Shown: one piece after another, positions 18,586-27,721 of the stretch | Numbering within the stretch: the stretch's first letter is position 1 | How the letters are laid out: every line of letters begins with the position of its first letter | NCBI RefSeq assembly: GCF_014193655.1 | Contig: NZ_JACHZQ010000002.1 | Span: 310,001 to 374,000 of the forward strand | Reading direction: 5' to 3' | Source of the DNA: Rhizobium sp. BK313 | GTDB lineage: Bacteria; Pseudomonadota; Alphaproteobacteria; Rhizobiales; Rhizobiaceae | DNA length: 64,000 nucleotides | Position numbers and translations under genes: made by a program | Notes under the pieces: model-generated | The model's database searches: none | What the model was told of the DNA's origin: nothing | What the model saw: only the letters and a program-made list of their open reading frames with translations

Positions 18586-19701
18586 ATGGAAACGTTGGCG
18601 ACAAATCGGCCGAATTTACTTGATTTCGAGGAGATTTTGCGGCCTATTTCAGATAGTTCTACTGTGGGAAACAATCCGAGACTGGATGTGACACCGCAGT
18701 CGCTTTATTTTCGCTTGCGCGATGCGCGTTCTGAGGCGCGCGCCGCAGAGCGCATCATCGACAATGATCCCGGCGCCGAGGTGGGCGCGTCGCGCCATTG
18801 GATCACGGTCCGTGATCTTGCCGTCGAGGCGCTTGTCACGACGGCGAAGGATATCGAAATCGCGGCGTGGCTGACCGAAAGTCTTGTGCGCAGCGACGGG
18901 CTCGCCGGCCTCCAGGCCGGGTCGCAGGTGTTGAGCGGATTGGTGTCCCGCTACTGGGAAGACGGACTTTTTCCACTGCCGGACGAAGACGGTATCGAGG
19001 GGCGGGTCGCGCCGATTGCCGGACTGAATGGGCAGGGCGGAGAAGGGACCCTGCTGCAGCCGCTGCGCAAGTTGGTTCTATACGAACGAGCCGACGGCAC
19101 GCCGGTGACCTACTGGCAGTTCGAGCAGGCGGAGGAGGCAGAGACGCTGGATGCGGCGCGCAAGGCCCAACGGATCGCGTCCGGGACGCTGGCCTTGCCC
19201 GACCTGGAAGCCGAGGCGCAGACGATCGGTCGCACCCGTCTCACGGAGATACTTCGCAGTGTCATTGCGGTGAGCAATGCCTGGCGTAGCCTGGACGAGG
19301 TGCTGGTCGCAGCCGCTCAAGAGGCGGCCCCTCCCACCAGGCGCGTCCATGAGTTTCTGGAGAAGCTTCGGCGCACCCTCGAACGCTATGCACCTATGCC
19401 TGCCGAGGCACCGCATCAGCCGGAACCGGTGCCTACGCAAGCCGCTATCGGGCATGCGCCGGTGTCAACTCCCGTGGTTGCGAACCACAGTCCGACCCGC
19501 GAAGACATGCTGCAGGAGATCTCCCGGCTCGCAGCGCAATTCAGGATCGCCGAGCCGCACTCTCCCCTCAGCTACACATTAGACGATGCCGTTCGCAGGG
19601 CGCGCCTCGGATTGCCGGAATTGCTCAAGGAAATGATGCCGGACCTACAGGCGAGGTCCGCGATCCTTTCGGGTCTCGGCATCAAGCCACCGTCGGACTG
19701 A
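18586..19701 (+). CDS. tssA: T6SS assembly protein TssA (ImpA)
   Basis: Protein of 371 residues with the ImpA N-terminal domain (about residues 10-140, including Y-W-E-D-G-L-F-P) and a shorter C-terminal region ending in a helical part with P-L-S-Y-T-L. TssA caps and guides sheath growth from the baseplate. AGGT lies 7 bases before the ATG. It opens the second plus-strand operon, which runs to the kinase at 32747. Confidence 0.92.
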   Translation: METLATNRPNLLDFEEILRPISDSSTVGNNPRLDVTPQSLYFRLRDARSEARAAERIIDNDPGAEVGASRHWITVRDLAVEALVTTAKDIEIAAWLTESLVRSDGLAGLQAGSQVLSGLVSRYWEDGLFPLPDEDGIEGRVAPIAGLNGQGGEGTLLQPLRKLVLYERADGTPVTYWQFEQAEEAETLDAARKAQRIASGTLALPDLEAEAQTIGRTRLTEILRSVIAVSNAWRSLDEVLVAAAQEAAPPTRRVHEFLEKLRRTLERYAPMPAEAPHQPEPVPTQAAIGHAPVSTPVVANHSPTREDMLQEISRLAAQFRIAEPHSPLSYTLDDAVRRARLGLPELLKEMMPDLQARSAILSGLGIKPPSD

Positions 19702-19818
19702 GGCGCGCAGTAGCGCCCTTTGCCGAACCCATGATCACGCTTCGGCCGGTCTCGGCCGTCTGCACAGTTGCAATCTGCGCCGTCGTCCGGCGCCCCCTTG
19801 TCCCAGGAGAGGTCCCCA

Positions 19819-20325
19819 ATGAACGCCAGCATCCATGAAAAGCTTAGCCGCGTGCGTCGGCCGCGAGTCCACATCACCTATGAAGTCGAGACAGAGGGAG
19901 CGCAGATCGTCCGTGAGCTGCCCTTCGTCGTCGGGGTCGTCGGTGATTTCTCCGGCGATCCGGCTCAACCCTTGCGGCCCCTTGCGGAACGCAAGTTCAT
20001 CCAGATCGACCGAGACAATTTCGACGAGGTGATGCAGCGGCTAACGCCGGGACTGCATCTCAAGGTCGACAACAAGCTCAGCGAGGACGGCGGCTTCATG
20101 GCGGTGGATCTCCGCTTTAACGGCATAGAGGATTTCGAGCCGGGCCGGGTGCTGGATCAGATCCCCGCGCTGAAGTCGCTGCTTGAGACGCGCAACAGGC
20201 TGCGTGACCTGATGAGCAAGGCGGACCGCTCCGAGGAGTTGGAAATGCTGCTGGAGCAGGTCCTGAAAAACAAAGATGACCTCGAGGAGATCTCGGGTCA
20301 GCTCGGCATCAAGAAGGAAGGCTGA
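19819..20325 (+). CDS. tssB: T6SS sheath small subunit TssB (ImpB)
   Basis: Protein of 168 residues. The ATG at 19819 has AGGAGAGG upstream and gives the usual N-terminus; the in-frame ATG at 19768 would add 17 unrelated residues. Typical features are [23 protein letters not shown] and the D-R-D-N-F-D-E-V-M motif. It pairs with TssC to form the contractile sheath. tssC follows after 3 bases. Confidence 0.95.
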   Translation: MNASIHEKLSRVRRPRVHITYEVETEGAQIVRELPFVVGVVGDFSGDPAQPLRPLAERKFIQIDRDNFDEVMQRLTPGLHLKVDNKLSEDGGFMAVDLRFNGIEDFEPGRVLDQIPALKSLLETRNRLRDLMSKADRSEELEMLLEQVLKNKDDLEEISGQLGIKKEG

Positions 20326-20328
20326 ACC

Positions 20329-21825
20329 ATGAACGACAAGGCTCTCCCCACAGACGCTTCAGCGCCGGCGTCAACCCGCACCGAGACGCTTGGCCTGCTC
20401 GATCAGGTCGTGTCCGCCACCAAGCAGACCGAGCCCGATCGTGCCCAGGATCTTGTCCGCACCCTCGTCGAGCAGGCCCGCACGGGCACGGTCATGTTCG
20501 ATCGCAACCTGACGCGGACGATTGAAAGGGCGATCACCATCATCGACCAGAAACTATCGGACCAGCTGAACGCCGTCATCCATGATCCGAAGTTCCTGAA
20601 GCTGGAAGGTAGCTGGCGCGGCCTCCACTATCTGATCATGAACAGCGAAACCAGCGCGATGCTGAAGATCAGGCTGATGAACATCTCCAAGCGCGAGCTG
20701 CACCGCGACCTGACGCGGGCCGTCGAATTCGATCAAAGCCAGCTATTCCGAAAAATCTACGAAAACGAATTTGGCACGCCAGGCGGGGAGCCCTACGGCG
20801 CCCTGATCGGTGACTACGAGTGGACAAACCATCCTGACGACATCGAGACGCTGCGGCTCATTTCCAACGTCAGCGCCGCGGCGTTCGCACCGTTCATCTC
20901 GGCCGCCGGCGCAGGGATGATGGGTTTCGAGCAGTGGACCGAGCTGTCGCGGCCGCGCGATTTGGCCAAGATCTTCGATACGGCCGAATATCTGAAATGG
21001 CGCGGCTTCCGCGACAGCGAGGACAGCCGGTTCGTCTCGCTGGTGATGCCCCGCGTCGTGGCGCGGCTCCCTTATGGCGCCCGCACCAAGCCGATCGACG
21101 AGTTTTCGTATGAGGAAGCCCCCGTCGATGCCGCCGGCGCTCCCCTGCCGATGGGTCATGAACAGTATTGCTGGATGAATGCAGCCTTTGTCATGGGCAC
21201 GCGGCTGACGGAGGCCTTCGCGCGCTACGGCTTTTGCACCGCGATCCGCGGCGCCGAAAATGGAGGGAAGGTAGACAACCTGCCGCAACACATTTTCATG
21301 TCCGATGACGGCGACATGGACGCGAAGTGCCCTACCGAGATCGGCATCACCGATCGGCGGGAATACGAATTGTCCAATCTCGGCTTCCTGCCGCTCTGCC
21401 ACTACAAGAACCACGACTATGCCGTGTTCTTCGGAGCCCAGACGATACAGAAGGCGAAGGAATACGACAGGCCCGACGCGACGGCAAACGCCCGGATCTC
21501 GACACGCCTGCCCTACATCATGGCCACCGGACGCTTTGCGCATTACTTGAAGATCATGGCGCGCGACAAGATCGGCAGCTTCATGGAAGCTGAAGACTGC
21601 GAGGCTTGGCTGAATCGCTGGATCACAAACTACGTCAACACCAACGAAAATGCAGGCGCCGACAGCAAGGCCCGTTATCCGCTTCGGGAAGCGCGTGTCG
21701 AGGTGAAGGAAATCCCTGGCCGGCCGGGTGCCTACAACGCGATCGCCTATATGCGTCCCTGGCTGCAAATGGAAGAACTGACGGCCAGCATGCGCATGGT
21801 GGCTCGTATTCCCGAGCGGGTCTAA
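20329..21825 (+). CDS. tssC: T6SS sheath large subunit TssC (TssC41-type, ImpC)
   Basis: Protein of 498 residues, the standard sheath subunit. Visible family motifs include L-E-G-S-W-R-G-L-H-Y, the F-D-Q-S-Q-L-F-R-K-I-Y-E-N-E-F-G-T-P-G-G run, and the C-terminal H-Y-L-K-I-M-A-R-D-K-I-G. Agrobacterium and Rhizobium imp loci encode two TssC proteins of different size; this one is the closer match to canonical TssC. It is followed one base later by a second, divergent TssC gene. Confidence 0.95.
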   Translation: MNDKALPTDASAPASTRTETLGLLDQVVSATKQTEPDRAQDLVRTLVEQARTGTVMFDRNLTRTIERAITIIDQKLSDQLNAVIHDPKFLKLEGSWRGLHYLIMNSETSAMLKIRLMNISKRELHRDLTRAVEFDQSQLFRKIYENEFGTPGGEPYGALIGDYEWTNHPDDIETLRLISNVSAAAFAPFISAAGAGMMGFEQWTELSRPRDLAKIFDTAEYLKWRGFRDSEDSRFVSLVMPRVVARLPYGARTKPIDEFSYEEAPVDAAGAPLPMGHEQYCWMNAAFVMGTRLTEAFARYGFCTAIRGAENGGKVDNLPQHIFMSDDGDMDAKCPTEIGITDRREYELSNLGFLPLCHYKNHDYAVFFGAQTIQKAKEYDRPDATANARISTRLPYIMATGRFAHYLKIMARDKIGSFMEAEDCEAWLNRWITNYVNTNENAGADSKARYPLREARVEVKEIPGRPGAYNAIAYMRPWLQMEELTASMRMVARIPERV

Positions 21826-21826
21826 T

Positions 21827-23380
21827 ATGACGGCGGCGCTGCAACTTGAGGAAGTGGGGCGGGATGCGCCCCCCTTGCGGCTACATGTCCTCGCCGGTCG
21901 GAAAGGCGACAGGGGGAGTGAGGCGATTGCCGACCGGCTCACGCACTTCCTGCGCCAGGAGAGTGGCGCGCTTGCGGGATGGTTCGGCCTCCCGCTCGCC
22001 AGAGAACTGCAGCGCAATCCGGATCGTCTGCGTGGCTTGCTGGATCAGGATATTGCGGCGATCGATGAGCTGCTCTCGGCGCAGCTCGATGAGATCCTGC
22101 ACCATCCGCGGTTTCAACGCCTGGAGGGATCTTGGCGGGGGCTGGCCTGGATGATCGACGGATTCGATCCTGGAGCGCGCCTCAAGACCAAGCTTCTGCC
22201 GGCGTCATGGCAGGACCTCGACCGCGACTTCGCCAGAATGAGCGAATTCGATCAGTCCGCTTTGTTTCGTTTGATCTATGAGAATGAGTTCGGCATGGCC
22301 GGCGGCGAGCCGTTAGGACTGCTGGTCGTTGATCACGAGCTCCGGCATGTGCCGGAGCGATCGCGGCCAGGCGCAGCCGCACCGGTGGACGACATATCGG
22401 TGCTGTCGGCCCTGGCCTCGGTCGGGGCTGCGGCCTTCGTGCCCATCGTGCTGGCGGCGTCACCGGCCTTGCTCGGTGTCGATCAGTTCGAAGATCTCGC
22501 ATTGTCCAGTGATGTGGCAGCTTCATTCCGGGACGATGATCACCTGCGCTGGCGTCAGCTGGCAACGCGGGAGGATACGCGGTTTGTCTGCGTCACTCTG
22601 CCCCGCGCGCTGGCGCGGCCCCGCTGGCGGTCGGAGCCGGCGCGCGCGGACGGGTTCCGCTATGAGGAATATGCACCCCAAAGCTGCCATCGCACCTGGT
22701 CGGTCGCCTGCTATGCCTTTGCCGCGGCGGTCGGTCGCGCGCAATCACTGCATAACTGGCCAGCCGATATCCGCGGTGTCAGCGCCGACCGCATCGGCGG
22801 CGGGCTGGTGCTGGACCTGCCTGCCGAAGCCTTCGTGCTTGGGCCGGAGACGGTGTGGAACCGTCCTTCGCTTGACCTTGCACTGACCGACCGGCAGGAA
22901 CGGGACTTGGTGGGAGTCGGCATGATGCCACTCAACACGCTACCCTATGGCGATGCGGCATTTGCGGCCGTGCACAGCCTGCAGACCAGGCCGACAAACC
23001 CGCCCGGGAGGGACCCGACGCCGGCGATTGCCAACAGGGGGTTGTCGGCGCAGATCAACGCGATGCTCTGCGTCTCGCGCTTCGCCCACTACATCAAGAT
23101 CATGGGGCGCGAGATGACGGGCTCCTCCCTGACCGCGGCTGAGATCGAGCGCCGCCTGCAGATCTGGCTCTCGGGCTACACCAATGCCAGCCCTAATGCC
23201 GGACCCGACAGTCGGGCGCAGCATCCTTTGATATCGAGCCAGATCAGGGTGCACGAGCTCGATGGCCGGCCGGGTTCCTTTGGCTGCATTGTCCACCTGC
23301 AGCCCTATCACCAGCTCGACGACGTTTCGATGATCTTCCGACTGGTCACGGGCCTCTCTTTCGAAAAGGCAATCCGCTGA
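21827..23380 (+). CDS. Second TssC-family protein (TssC40-type, ImpD)
   Basis: Protein of 517 residues that aligns with TssC over its whole length (L-E-G-S-W-R-G-L-A-W, F-D-Q-S-A-L-F-R-L-I-Y-E-N-E-F-G, H-Y-I-K-I-M-G-R-E-M-T-G). The sequences have clearly diverged from the upstream tssC, so this is an old duplication rather than a recent copy. Imp-type loci of Agrobacterium and Rhizobium carry the same pair in the same order. It may form part of the baseplate or sheath base. Confidence 0.92.
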   Translation: MTAALQLEEVGRDAPPLRLHVLAGRKGDRGSEAIADRLTHFLRQESGALAGWFGLPLARELQRNPDRLRGLLDQDIAAIDELLSAQLDEILHHPRFQRLEGSWRGLAWMIDGFDPGARLKTKLLPASWQDLDRDFARMSEFDQSALFRLIYENEFGMAGGEPLGLLVVDHELRHVPERSRPGAAAPVDDISVLSALASVGAAAFVPIVLAASPALLGVDQFEDLALSSDVAASFRDDDHLRWRQLATREDTRFVCVTLPRALARPRWRSEPARADGFRYEEYAPQSCHRTWSVACYAFAAAVGRAQSLHNWPADIRGVSADRIGGGLVLDLPAEAFVLGPETVWNRPSLDLALTDRQERDLVGVGMMPLNTLPYGDAAFAAVHSLQTRPTNPPGRDPTPAIANRGLSAQINAMLCVSRFAHYIKIMGREMTGSSLTAAEIERRLQIWLSGYTNASPNAGPDSRAQHPLISSQIRVHELDGRPGSFGCIVHLQPYHQLDDVSMIFRLVTGLSFEKAIR

Positions 23381-23436
23381 CGCGATGAGCGTCAGTTGCA
23401 CCACAGGCAAAACCCTACCCGTTCCAGGAGAATTCG

Positions 23437-24234
23437 ATGCTGACCAAAGCCGGAGACTTGTTTCGCCAGGGCGATCTCGCCGGGGCCATTGAAGCCGCCA
23501 ATGCCGCCGTCCGGGGCACCCCGGCGGACAGCGGGGGGCGTGTGCTGCTGGCCGAGCTGTTGCTATTTGCTGGAAACTATGAGCGTGCGGACTCCGTGCT
23601 GGACGCGGGGGCGACGATCGATCCGTCGGCAGCGTTGGTGATCAGCGAGTTCCGCCAGCTGCTGCGCGGGGAGATGGCCCGCCGCCAGGTCATGAGCGAA
23701 GGCCGCATGCCGGAGTTCCTGGGACAGCCGACCGCGACCCAGACGCATCTGCTGAAGGCGGTGCTGATGCTGCGCGCTGGAGACGCCGCTGGTGCCGCCG
23801 AAGCAGTGCGGGCCGCCGAAGAGGCGCGGCCGGTTGTTGCTGGCCGCAGGGACGGGATCGATTTCGCCGACTTCCGCGATGCCGACGATCTGTCGACCGG
23901 GAATTTCGAAGTCCTGAGTGCCACCGGCAAGTATTTCTGGATCCCGACCGAACGTGTGGAGAGCATCGAGTTCCACCCGCCGAAGCGGCCGCGGGACCTG
24001 TTCTGGCGTCGCTGCACCATGGTGGTCCGCGATGGGCCGGACGGGGATGTCTATCTGCCTGCGCTCTATCAGGCGCGCCTTCATGGCGCAGCCGCTCCCA
24101 ATGACGCCCTGCGCCTCGGGCGCGAGACCGAATGGACCGAGACCGAGCCGGTCTGCGGCATAGGTCAACGCATATACTTGGCCGGGGACGAGGGGTTGCC
24201 GATGCAGGGACTGACCTCGCTGGAGTTCGCATGA
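23437..24234 (+). CDS. tagJ: T6SS accessory protein TagJ (ImpE)
   Basis: Protein of 265 residues. The N-terminal third is a TPR-like helical part (residues 1-110); the C-terminal part is the ImpE domain with R-R-D-G-I-D-F-A-D-F and the T-G-K-Y-F-W-I-P strand. TagJ binds TssB in systems that carry it and links the sheath to ClpV. AGGAG precedes the start. It overlaps tssE by 4 bases. Confidence 0.9.
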   Translation: MLTKAGDLFRQGDLAGAIEAANAAVRGTPADSGGRVLLAELLLFAGNYERADSVLDAGATIDPSAALVISEFRQLLRGEMARRQVMSEGRMPEFLGQPTATQTHLLKAVLMLRAGDAAGAAEAVRAAEEARPVVAGRRDGIDFADFRDADDLSTGNFEVLSATGKYFWIPTERVESIEFHPPKRPRDLFWRRCTMVVRDGPDGDVYLPALYQARLHGAAAPNDALRLGRETEWTETEPVCGIGQRIYLAGDEGLPMQGLTSLEFA

Positions 24235-24746
24235 GCCAGACGCCCGTCACGTCGCGCCAAAAGGTCAGGCGCCCTGCGCAGGCGCCGCTTCTGGACCGCC
24301 TGATCGATGAGGAGCCTGCGCGGGGTGGAGACCAGCCGGTGTCTGCGACCGAAACGCTGGAGCGGCTGCGGCGGTCGGTTCACCGCGACCTCGAAGGCTT
24401 GCTCAACGCCCGCCGGCCGTGGCGGTCCGTGCCCGATGGCCTCCCAGAGCTTCGTCTGTCGCCGCTCGGCTATGGCATCCCGGATTTCACCGCCGGCGCG
24501 TTCAACGACCGCCGTCAGCGCGAAGCACTCCGCAGCGAAATCGAGGAGGCCATCCTGCACTTCGAACCGCGGCTCAGCCAGATCCAGGTGCAGCTGATTG
24601 ACGATGGCGATCTGCTGCGCACAACGCTGCGCCTTCGGATCGACGCGCTCCTGCGCGTCGATCCTGCGCCGGAGCCAATCATCTTCGATACGATAGTCGA
24701 TGCGACGACCGCGGACGTGACCTTGCGCCCGCTGAACGAGGCTTAG
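24231..24746 (+). CDS. tssE: T6SS baseplate protein TssE (ImpF)
   Basis: Protein of 171 residues from the ATG at 24231 that overlaps the tagJ stop as ATGA; a longer in-frame start at 24132 would run inside tagJ. It has the gp25-like fold pattern: L-L-D-R-L near residue 20, R-R-S-V-H-R-D-L-E-G-L-L-N, and G-I-P-D-F near the middle. It is the phage gp25 counterpart that starts sheath polymerisation. tssF follows after 3 bases. Confidence 0.92.
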   Translation: MSQTPVTSRQKVRRPAQAPLLDRLIDEEPARGGDQPVSATETLERLRRSVHRDLEGLLNARRPWRSVPDGLPELRLSPLGYGIPDFTAGAFNDRRQREALRSEIEEAILHFEPRLSQIQVQLIDDGDLLRTTLRLRIDALLRVDPAPEPIIFDTIVDATTADVTLRPLNEA

Positions 24747-24749
24747 CCG

Positions 24750-26573
24750 ATGTCGGATACCTTTCTCCCATATTACAACCGCGAGCTCGCTGCACTGCGC
24801 AAGCTGGCTGGGGATTTTGCCGAAACGCATCAGAAGGTCGCGGGACGTTTGCGGCTGACCCCGGACGCCGTCGACGACCCACACGTCGAGCGGCTGCTCG
24901 AAGGCGTGGCATTCCTCGCGGCTCGGGCGCAGCAGCGACTTGACGACGAATTCCCCGAGATCACCGACGCGCTACTGGGAACATTGTTTCCGCATTATCT
25001 CGCACCCGTTCCATCCGCCGCCATTGTCCAGTTCGGCTGCCAGCCGGACCTGCGCGTGCCTGCGGTCGTGCCCGCAGGGACGACGTTGAACACGGATGCC
25101 ATCCAGGGCATGCCCTGCCGCTTTCGGACCACCTACGACACGACGTTGTGGCCGGTGGAGATCGAAAGCGTGAGGCTGACGGGTTTGCCGCTGACAGCGC
25201 CAGCGCATCCTGACGTGCAGAAGGCGCGAAGCAGCCTGCGCATCGTGCTGCGGACCAGCGATCCCGAAGCGACATTTGCCGAGCTGGGGCTGGACCAGCT
25301 CCGCTGCTTCCTGCGCGGCGCGTTCGAGCAGAGCATGCCTCTTTACGAGCTGCTGGGCGGTCATGTCGTCGGCATCGCCCTGGCAGAGAACCCCAACGAT
25401 CCCAGCCCAACCATGCTGCCCGCCAGCGCCATCCGACCCGTCGGTTTCGCGCCGGAAGAAGCTCTGTACCCCTGGTCGGCACGGTCCTTTTCGGGCTTCC
25501 GCCTGTTGACCGAATATTTTGCCCTGCCAGAGAAATTCCTCTTCGTCGACCTCTGCGGCCTCGACGCGCGGACCCTGATCCATGAACAGAACCGGCTCGA
25601 GATCTTCGTATATTTCGATCAGTCCGTGCCTCATCTCGAACGCAGGCTACAGTCGGACTGCCTGGCCCTCGGCTGTACTCCCATGGTCAATCTGTTTGCA
25701 CAGCAATGCGAGCCGATACTGCTGACCTACCGCGAGACCGAATACCATGTTGCGCCGGACAACCGTCGTCCCAGAGCCCTCGAAATCTGGAGCATCGAGC
25801 GCGTGCGCGAACTGCGTGGCGACGGTACATCGCGTCCGTGGCACCCGTTCTACCGACATCCGGCCGAGGTGCCCGCGGAGCAGGAACCGAACGGCTTCTT
25901 CAACGTCATCCGGCGCCCGAGCTCCGGGGCAATGACTGGCACCGATGTTTTCCTTGCGCCGTTCGACCCGGGCCTCTCGATCGATCAGCCCGCCGACACG
26001 GTGTTGTCAGTCGATGCGTTGTGCACGAACCGGGATCTTCCCGGCGAACTGCCTTTCGGCGGTGGACAGCCGCGGCTGCATCTGACGGAAGGAGTAAGCG
26101 CTGTGCGAAGCGTGACTTGCTTGACGGCGCCGACTCCTTCGCTGCGGGCGCCGTTGCGTGAACACCGAAACTGGCGACTGATTTCGCATCTGTCGCTCGG
26201 CCATCTTTCGATCGTCGGCGGTCCGGCCGCAGCCGACAGTCTGCGCGAGGTGCTGAAGCTTTACGACTTGCGCGATACGGCCGAGACCCGCACCCTCATC
26301 ACTGGCCTGACCGGCGTGCGTTCGACGCCCGGAACCGCGCGCGTACCGGGCTCGCGACCCGGCGGGTTCTGCCGAGGCATCGACGTCACGCTCGAATTCG
26401 ACGCCCGGATCTGGGAAACCTCCGGCTTGTTTCTCCTGGCGACCGTCCTGGAGCGGTTCCTGGCTCTCCATGCAACGGTCAATTCCTTCGTGCGTACGTC
26501 CGCGGTGTTGCAGGGCCGAGCGGGTTCAGTCGCAAAATTCCCACCCCGGGCTGGGGCCCGTGTGTTGGCATGA
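24750..26573 (+). CDS. tssF: T6SS baseplate protein TssF (ImpG)
   Basis: Protein of 607 residues with the TssF start Y-Y-N-R-E-L-A-A-L-R-K-L-A-G-D-F-A and the F-L-A-A-R-A-Q-Q-R-L-D-D-E-F-P-E motif, normal length. It forms the baseplate wedge with TssG, TssK and TssE. Its last bases overlap the tssG start. Confidence 0.95.
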   Translation: MSDTFLPYYNRELAALRKLAGDFAETHQKVAGRLRLTPDAVDDPHVERLLEGVAFLAARAQQRLDDEFPEITDALLGTLFPHYLAPVPSAAIVQFGCQPDLRVPAVVPAGTTLNTDAIQGMPCRFRTTYDTTLWPVEIESVRLTGLPLTAPAHPDVQKARSSLRIVLRTSDPEATFAELGLDQLRCFLRGAFEQSMPLYELLGGHVVGIALAENPNDPSPTMLPASAIRPVGFAPEEALYPWSARSFSGFRLLTEYFALPEKFLFVDLCGLDARTLIHEQNRLEIFVYFDQSVPHLERRLQSDCLALGCTPMVNLFAQQCEPILLTYRETEYHVAPDNRRPRALEIWSIERVRELRGDGTSRPWHPFYRHPAEVPAEQEPNGFFNVIRRPSSGAMTGTDVFLAPFDPGLSIDQPADTVLSVDALCTNRDLPGELPFGGGQPRLHLTEGVSAVRSVTCLTAPTPSLRAPLREHRNWRLISHLSLGHLSIVGGPAAADSLREVLKLYDLRDTAETRTLITGLTGVRSTPGTARVPGSRPGGFCRGIDVTLEFDARIWETSGLFLLATVLERFLALHATVNSFVRTSAVLQGRAGSVAKFPPRAGARVLA

Positions 26574-27721
26574 TGACCGCATCCGCCATACCAGGCCAGA
26601 CAAGCGATCTGGATCTATCCCATTCCTCAGTTGAGGCGACTGTGGAAATCGCAGAGCAGGACAGAGCCGATGCGCGCGCGCGGCCGCGCAGTCGGTCCCT
26701 GTTGCAGACCCTGGTCGAAGACCCGGCCCGGTTCAATTTCGATGCCGCCGTTGCGATCCTCATGCGGGCCACAGGCCAGGCCGACCCCGGCGAGGCAGTA
26801 CGCTTCCATGCGGCCGCCGGCCTCGGCTTCGTCGCCTCCGACATGATGGCGGTCGAGCAAGTGGAGAGCCGCTTCAGGGCAACGACGGGCCTGATCGGTC
26901 TGACCGGGCCGTCCGGCGTTCTGCCGCGCCCCTATACTGACACGGTCAATAGCCAGCAGAGGCAACGCACCCCCGCCCTGGCTGAATTCCTCGATGTCCT
27001 CGCCCAGCGGCCCATCGCGCAATTTGCACAGGCCGGCATCAAATATCAGCCGCATCGGGTAGCAACCGCCGCCTCTTTAGCGGACCGGTCGTCAGCTGCC
27101 ACGCCCGCAGACGGGTTGCGCGACATCCAGCTTGCGCTCACCGGCTACGGAACGCCGCATCTGGCATCCCGGCTGGCAGTCGGCTCGGAACCGCTGATGT
27201 TTTATGCCGGCCTGTTTTCGGCATGGCCGCGATCGGCGGACTCTCTCGCGGCGATTGTTTCCGACTGGCTCGGGCGGACCGTGGAGGTCGAACAATTCGC
27301 GGGTGCTTGGCTTCCCCTCGGCCGGGACGAGGTCTCGGTCCTCCCGTCCGGGAATAGCCCAGGCCAATTCTGCCGCCTCGGGGTCGACGCCGCGATCGGC
27401 AGCCGTGCTTGGGACGTCCAGGCCCGGATTATCCTGCACATTGGCCCGCTGGATCTGCCCGGATTCGAGGCGATGCTGCCGGACCGCGACCTTCTGCGTC
27501 GCGTCACGTCGCTGGTCCGGGCCTATTTGGGGTTTGAAACCGATTTCGCTGTCAATCCAATTTTGGCGGCCGCCTCGGTCCCCGCCCTCGAAATCAAGAC
27601 GGCAACACCACCGCGGCTCGGTTGGAACAGCTGGCTGCCGACAACCGGGCTCCGTCAGCATGACGCACCAGAGGCGCTGTTCGAGGCAGGCCTGATAGAA
27701 CACTTGGGAGAAAGATCATGA
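26570..27721 (+). CDS. tssG: T6SS baseplate protein TssG (ImpH)
   Basis: Protein of 383 residues. After a variable N-terminus of about 40 residues comes the TssG core with L-V-E-D-P-A-R-F-N-F-D-A-A-V, G-L-I-G-L-T-G-P-S-G-V-L-P and a C-terminal L-G-W-N-S-W-L. Two adjacent ATGs (26570, 26573) overlap the tssF stop. The stop overlaps the next gene, a methyltransferase, by 4 bases, so the operon continues. Confidence 0.94.
   Translation: MMTASAIPGQTSDLDLSHSSVEATVEIAEQDRADARARPRSRSLLQTLVEDPARFNFDAAVAILMRATGQADPGEAVRFHAAAGLGFVASDMMAVEQVESRFRATTGLIGLTGPSGVLPRPYTDTVNSQQRQRTPALAEFLDVLAQRPIAQFAQAGIKYQPHRVATAASLADRSSAATPADGLRDIQLALTGYGTPHLASRLAVGSEPLMFYAGLFSAWPRSADSLAAIVSDWLGRTVEVEQFAGAWLPLGRDEVSVLPSGNSPGQFCRLGVDAAIGSRAWDVQARIILHIGPLDLPGFEAMLPDRDLLRRVTSLVRAYLGFETDFAVNPILAAASVPALEIKTATPPRLGWNSWLPTTGLRQHDAPEALFEAGLIEHLGERS

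Noticed and set aside
20743-22017. Minus-strand frame of 424 codons opposite both tssC genes
   Set aside because: No recognisable motifs and full overlap with certain genes on the other strand.
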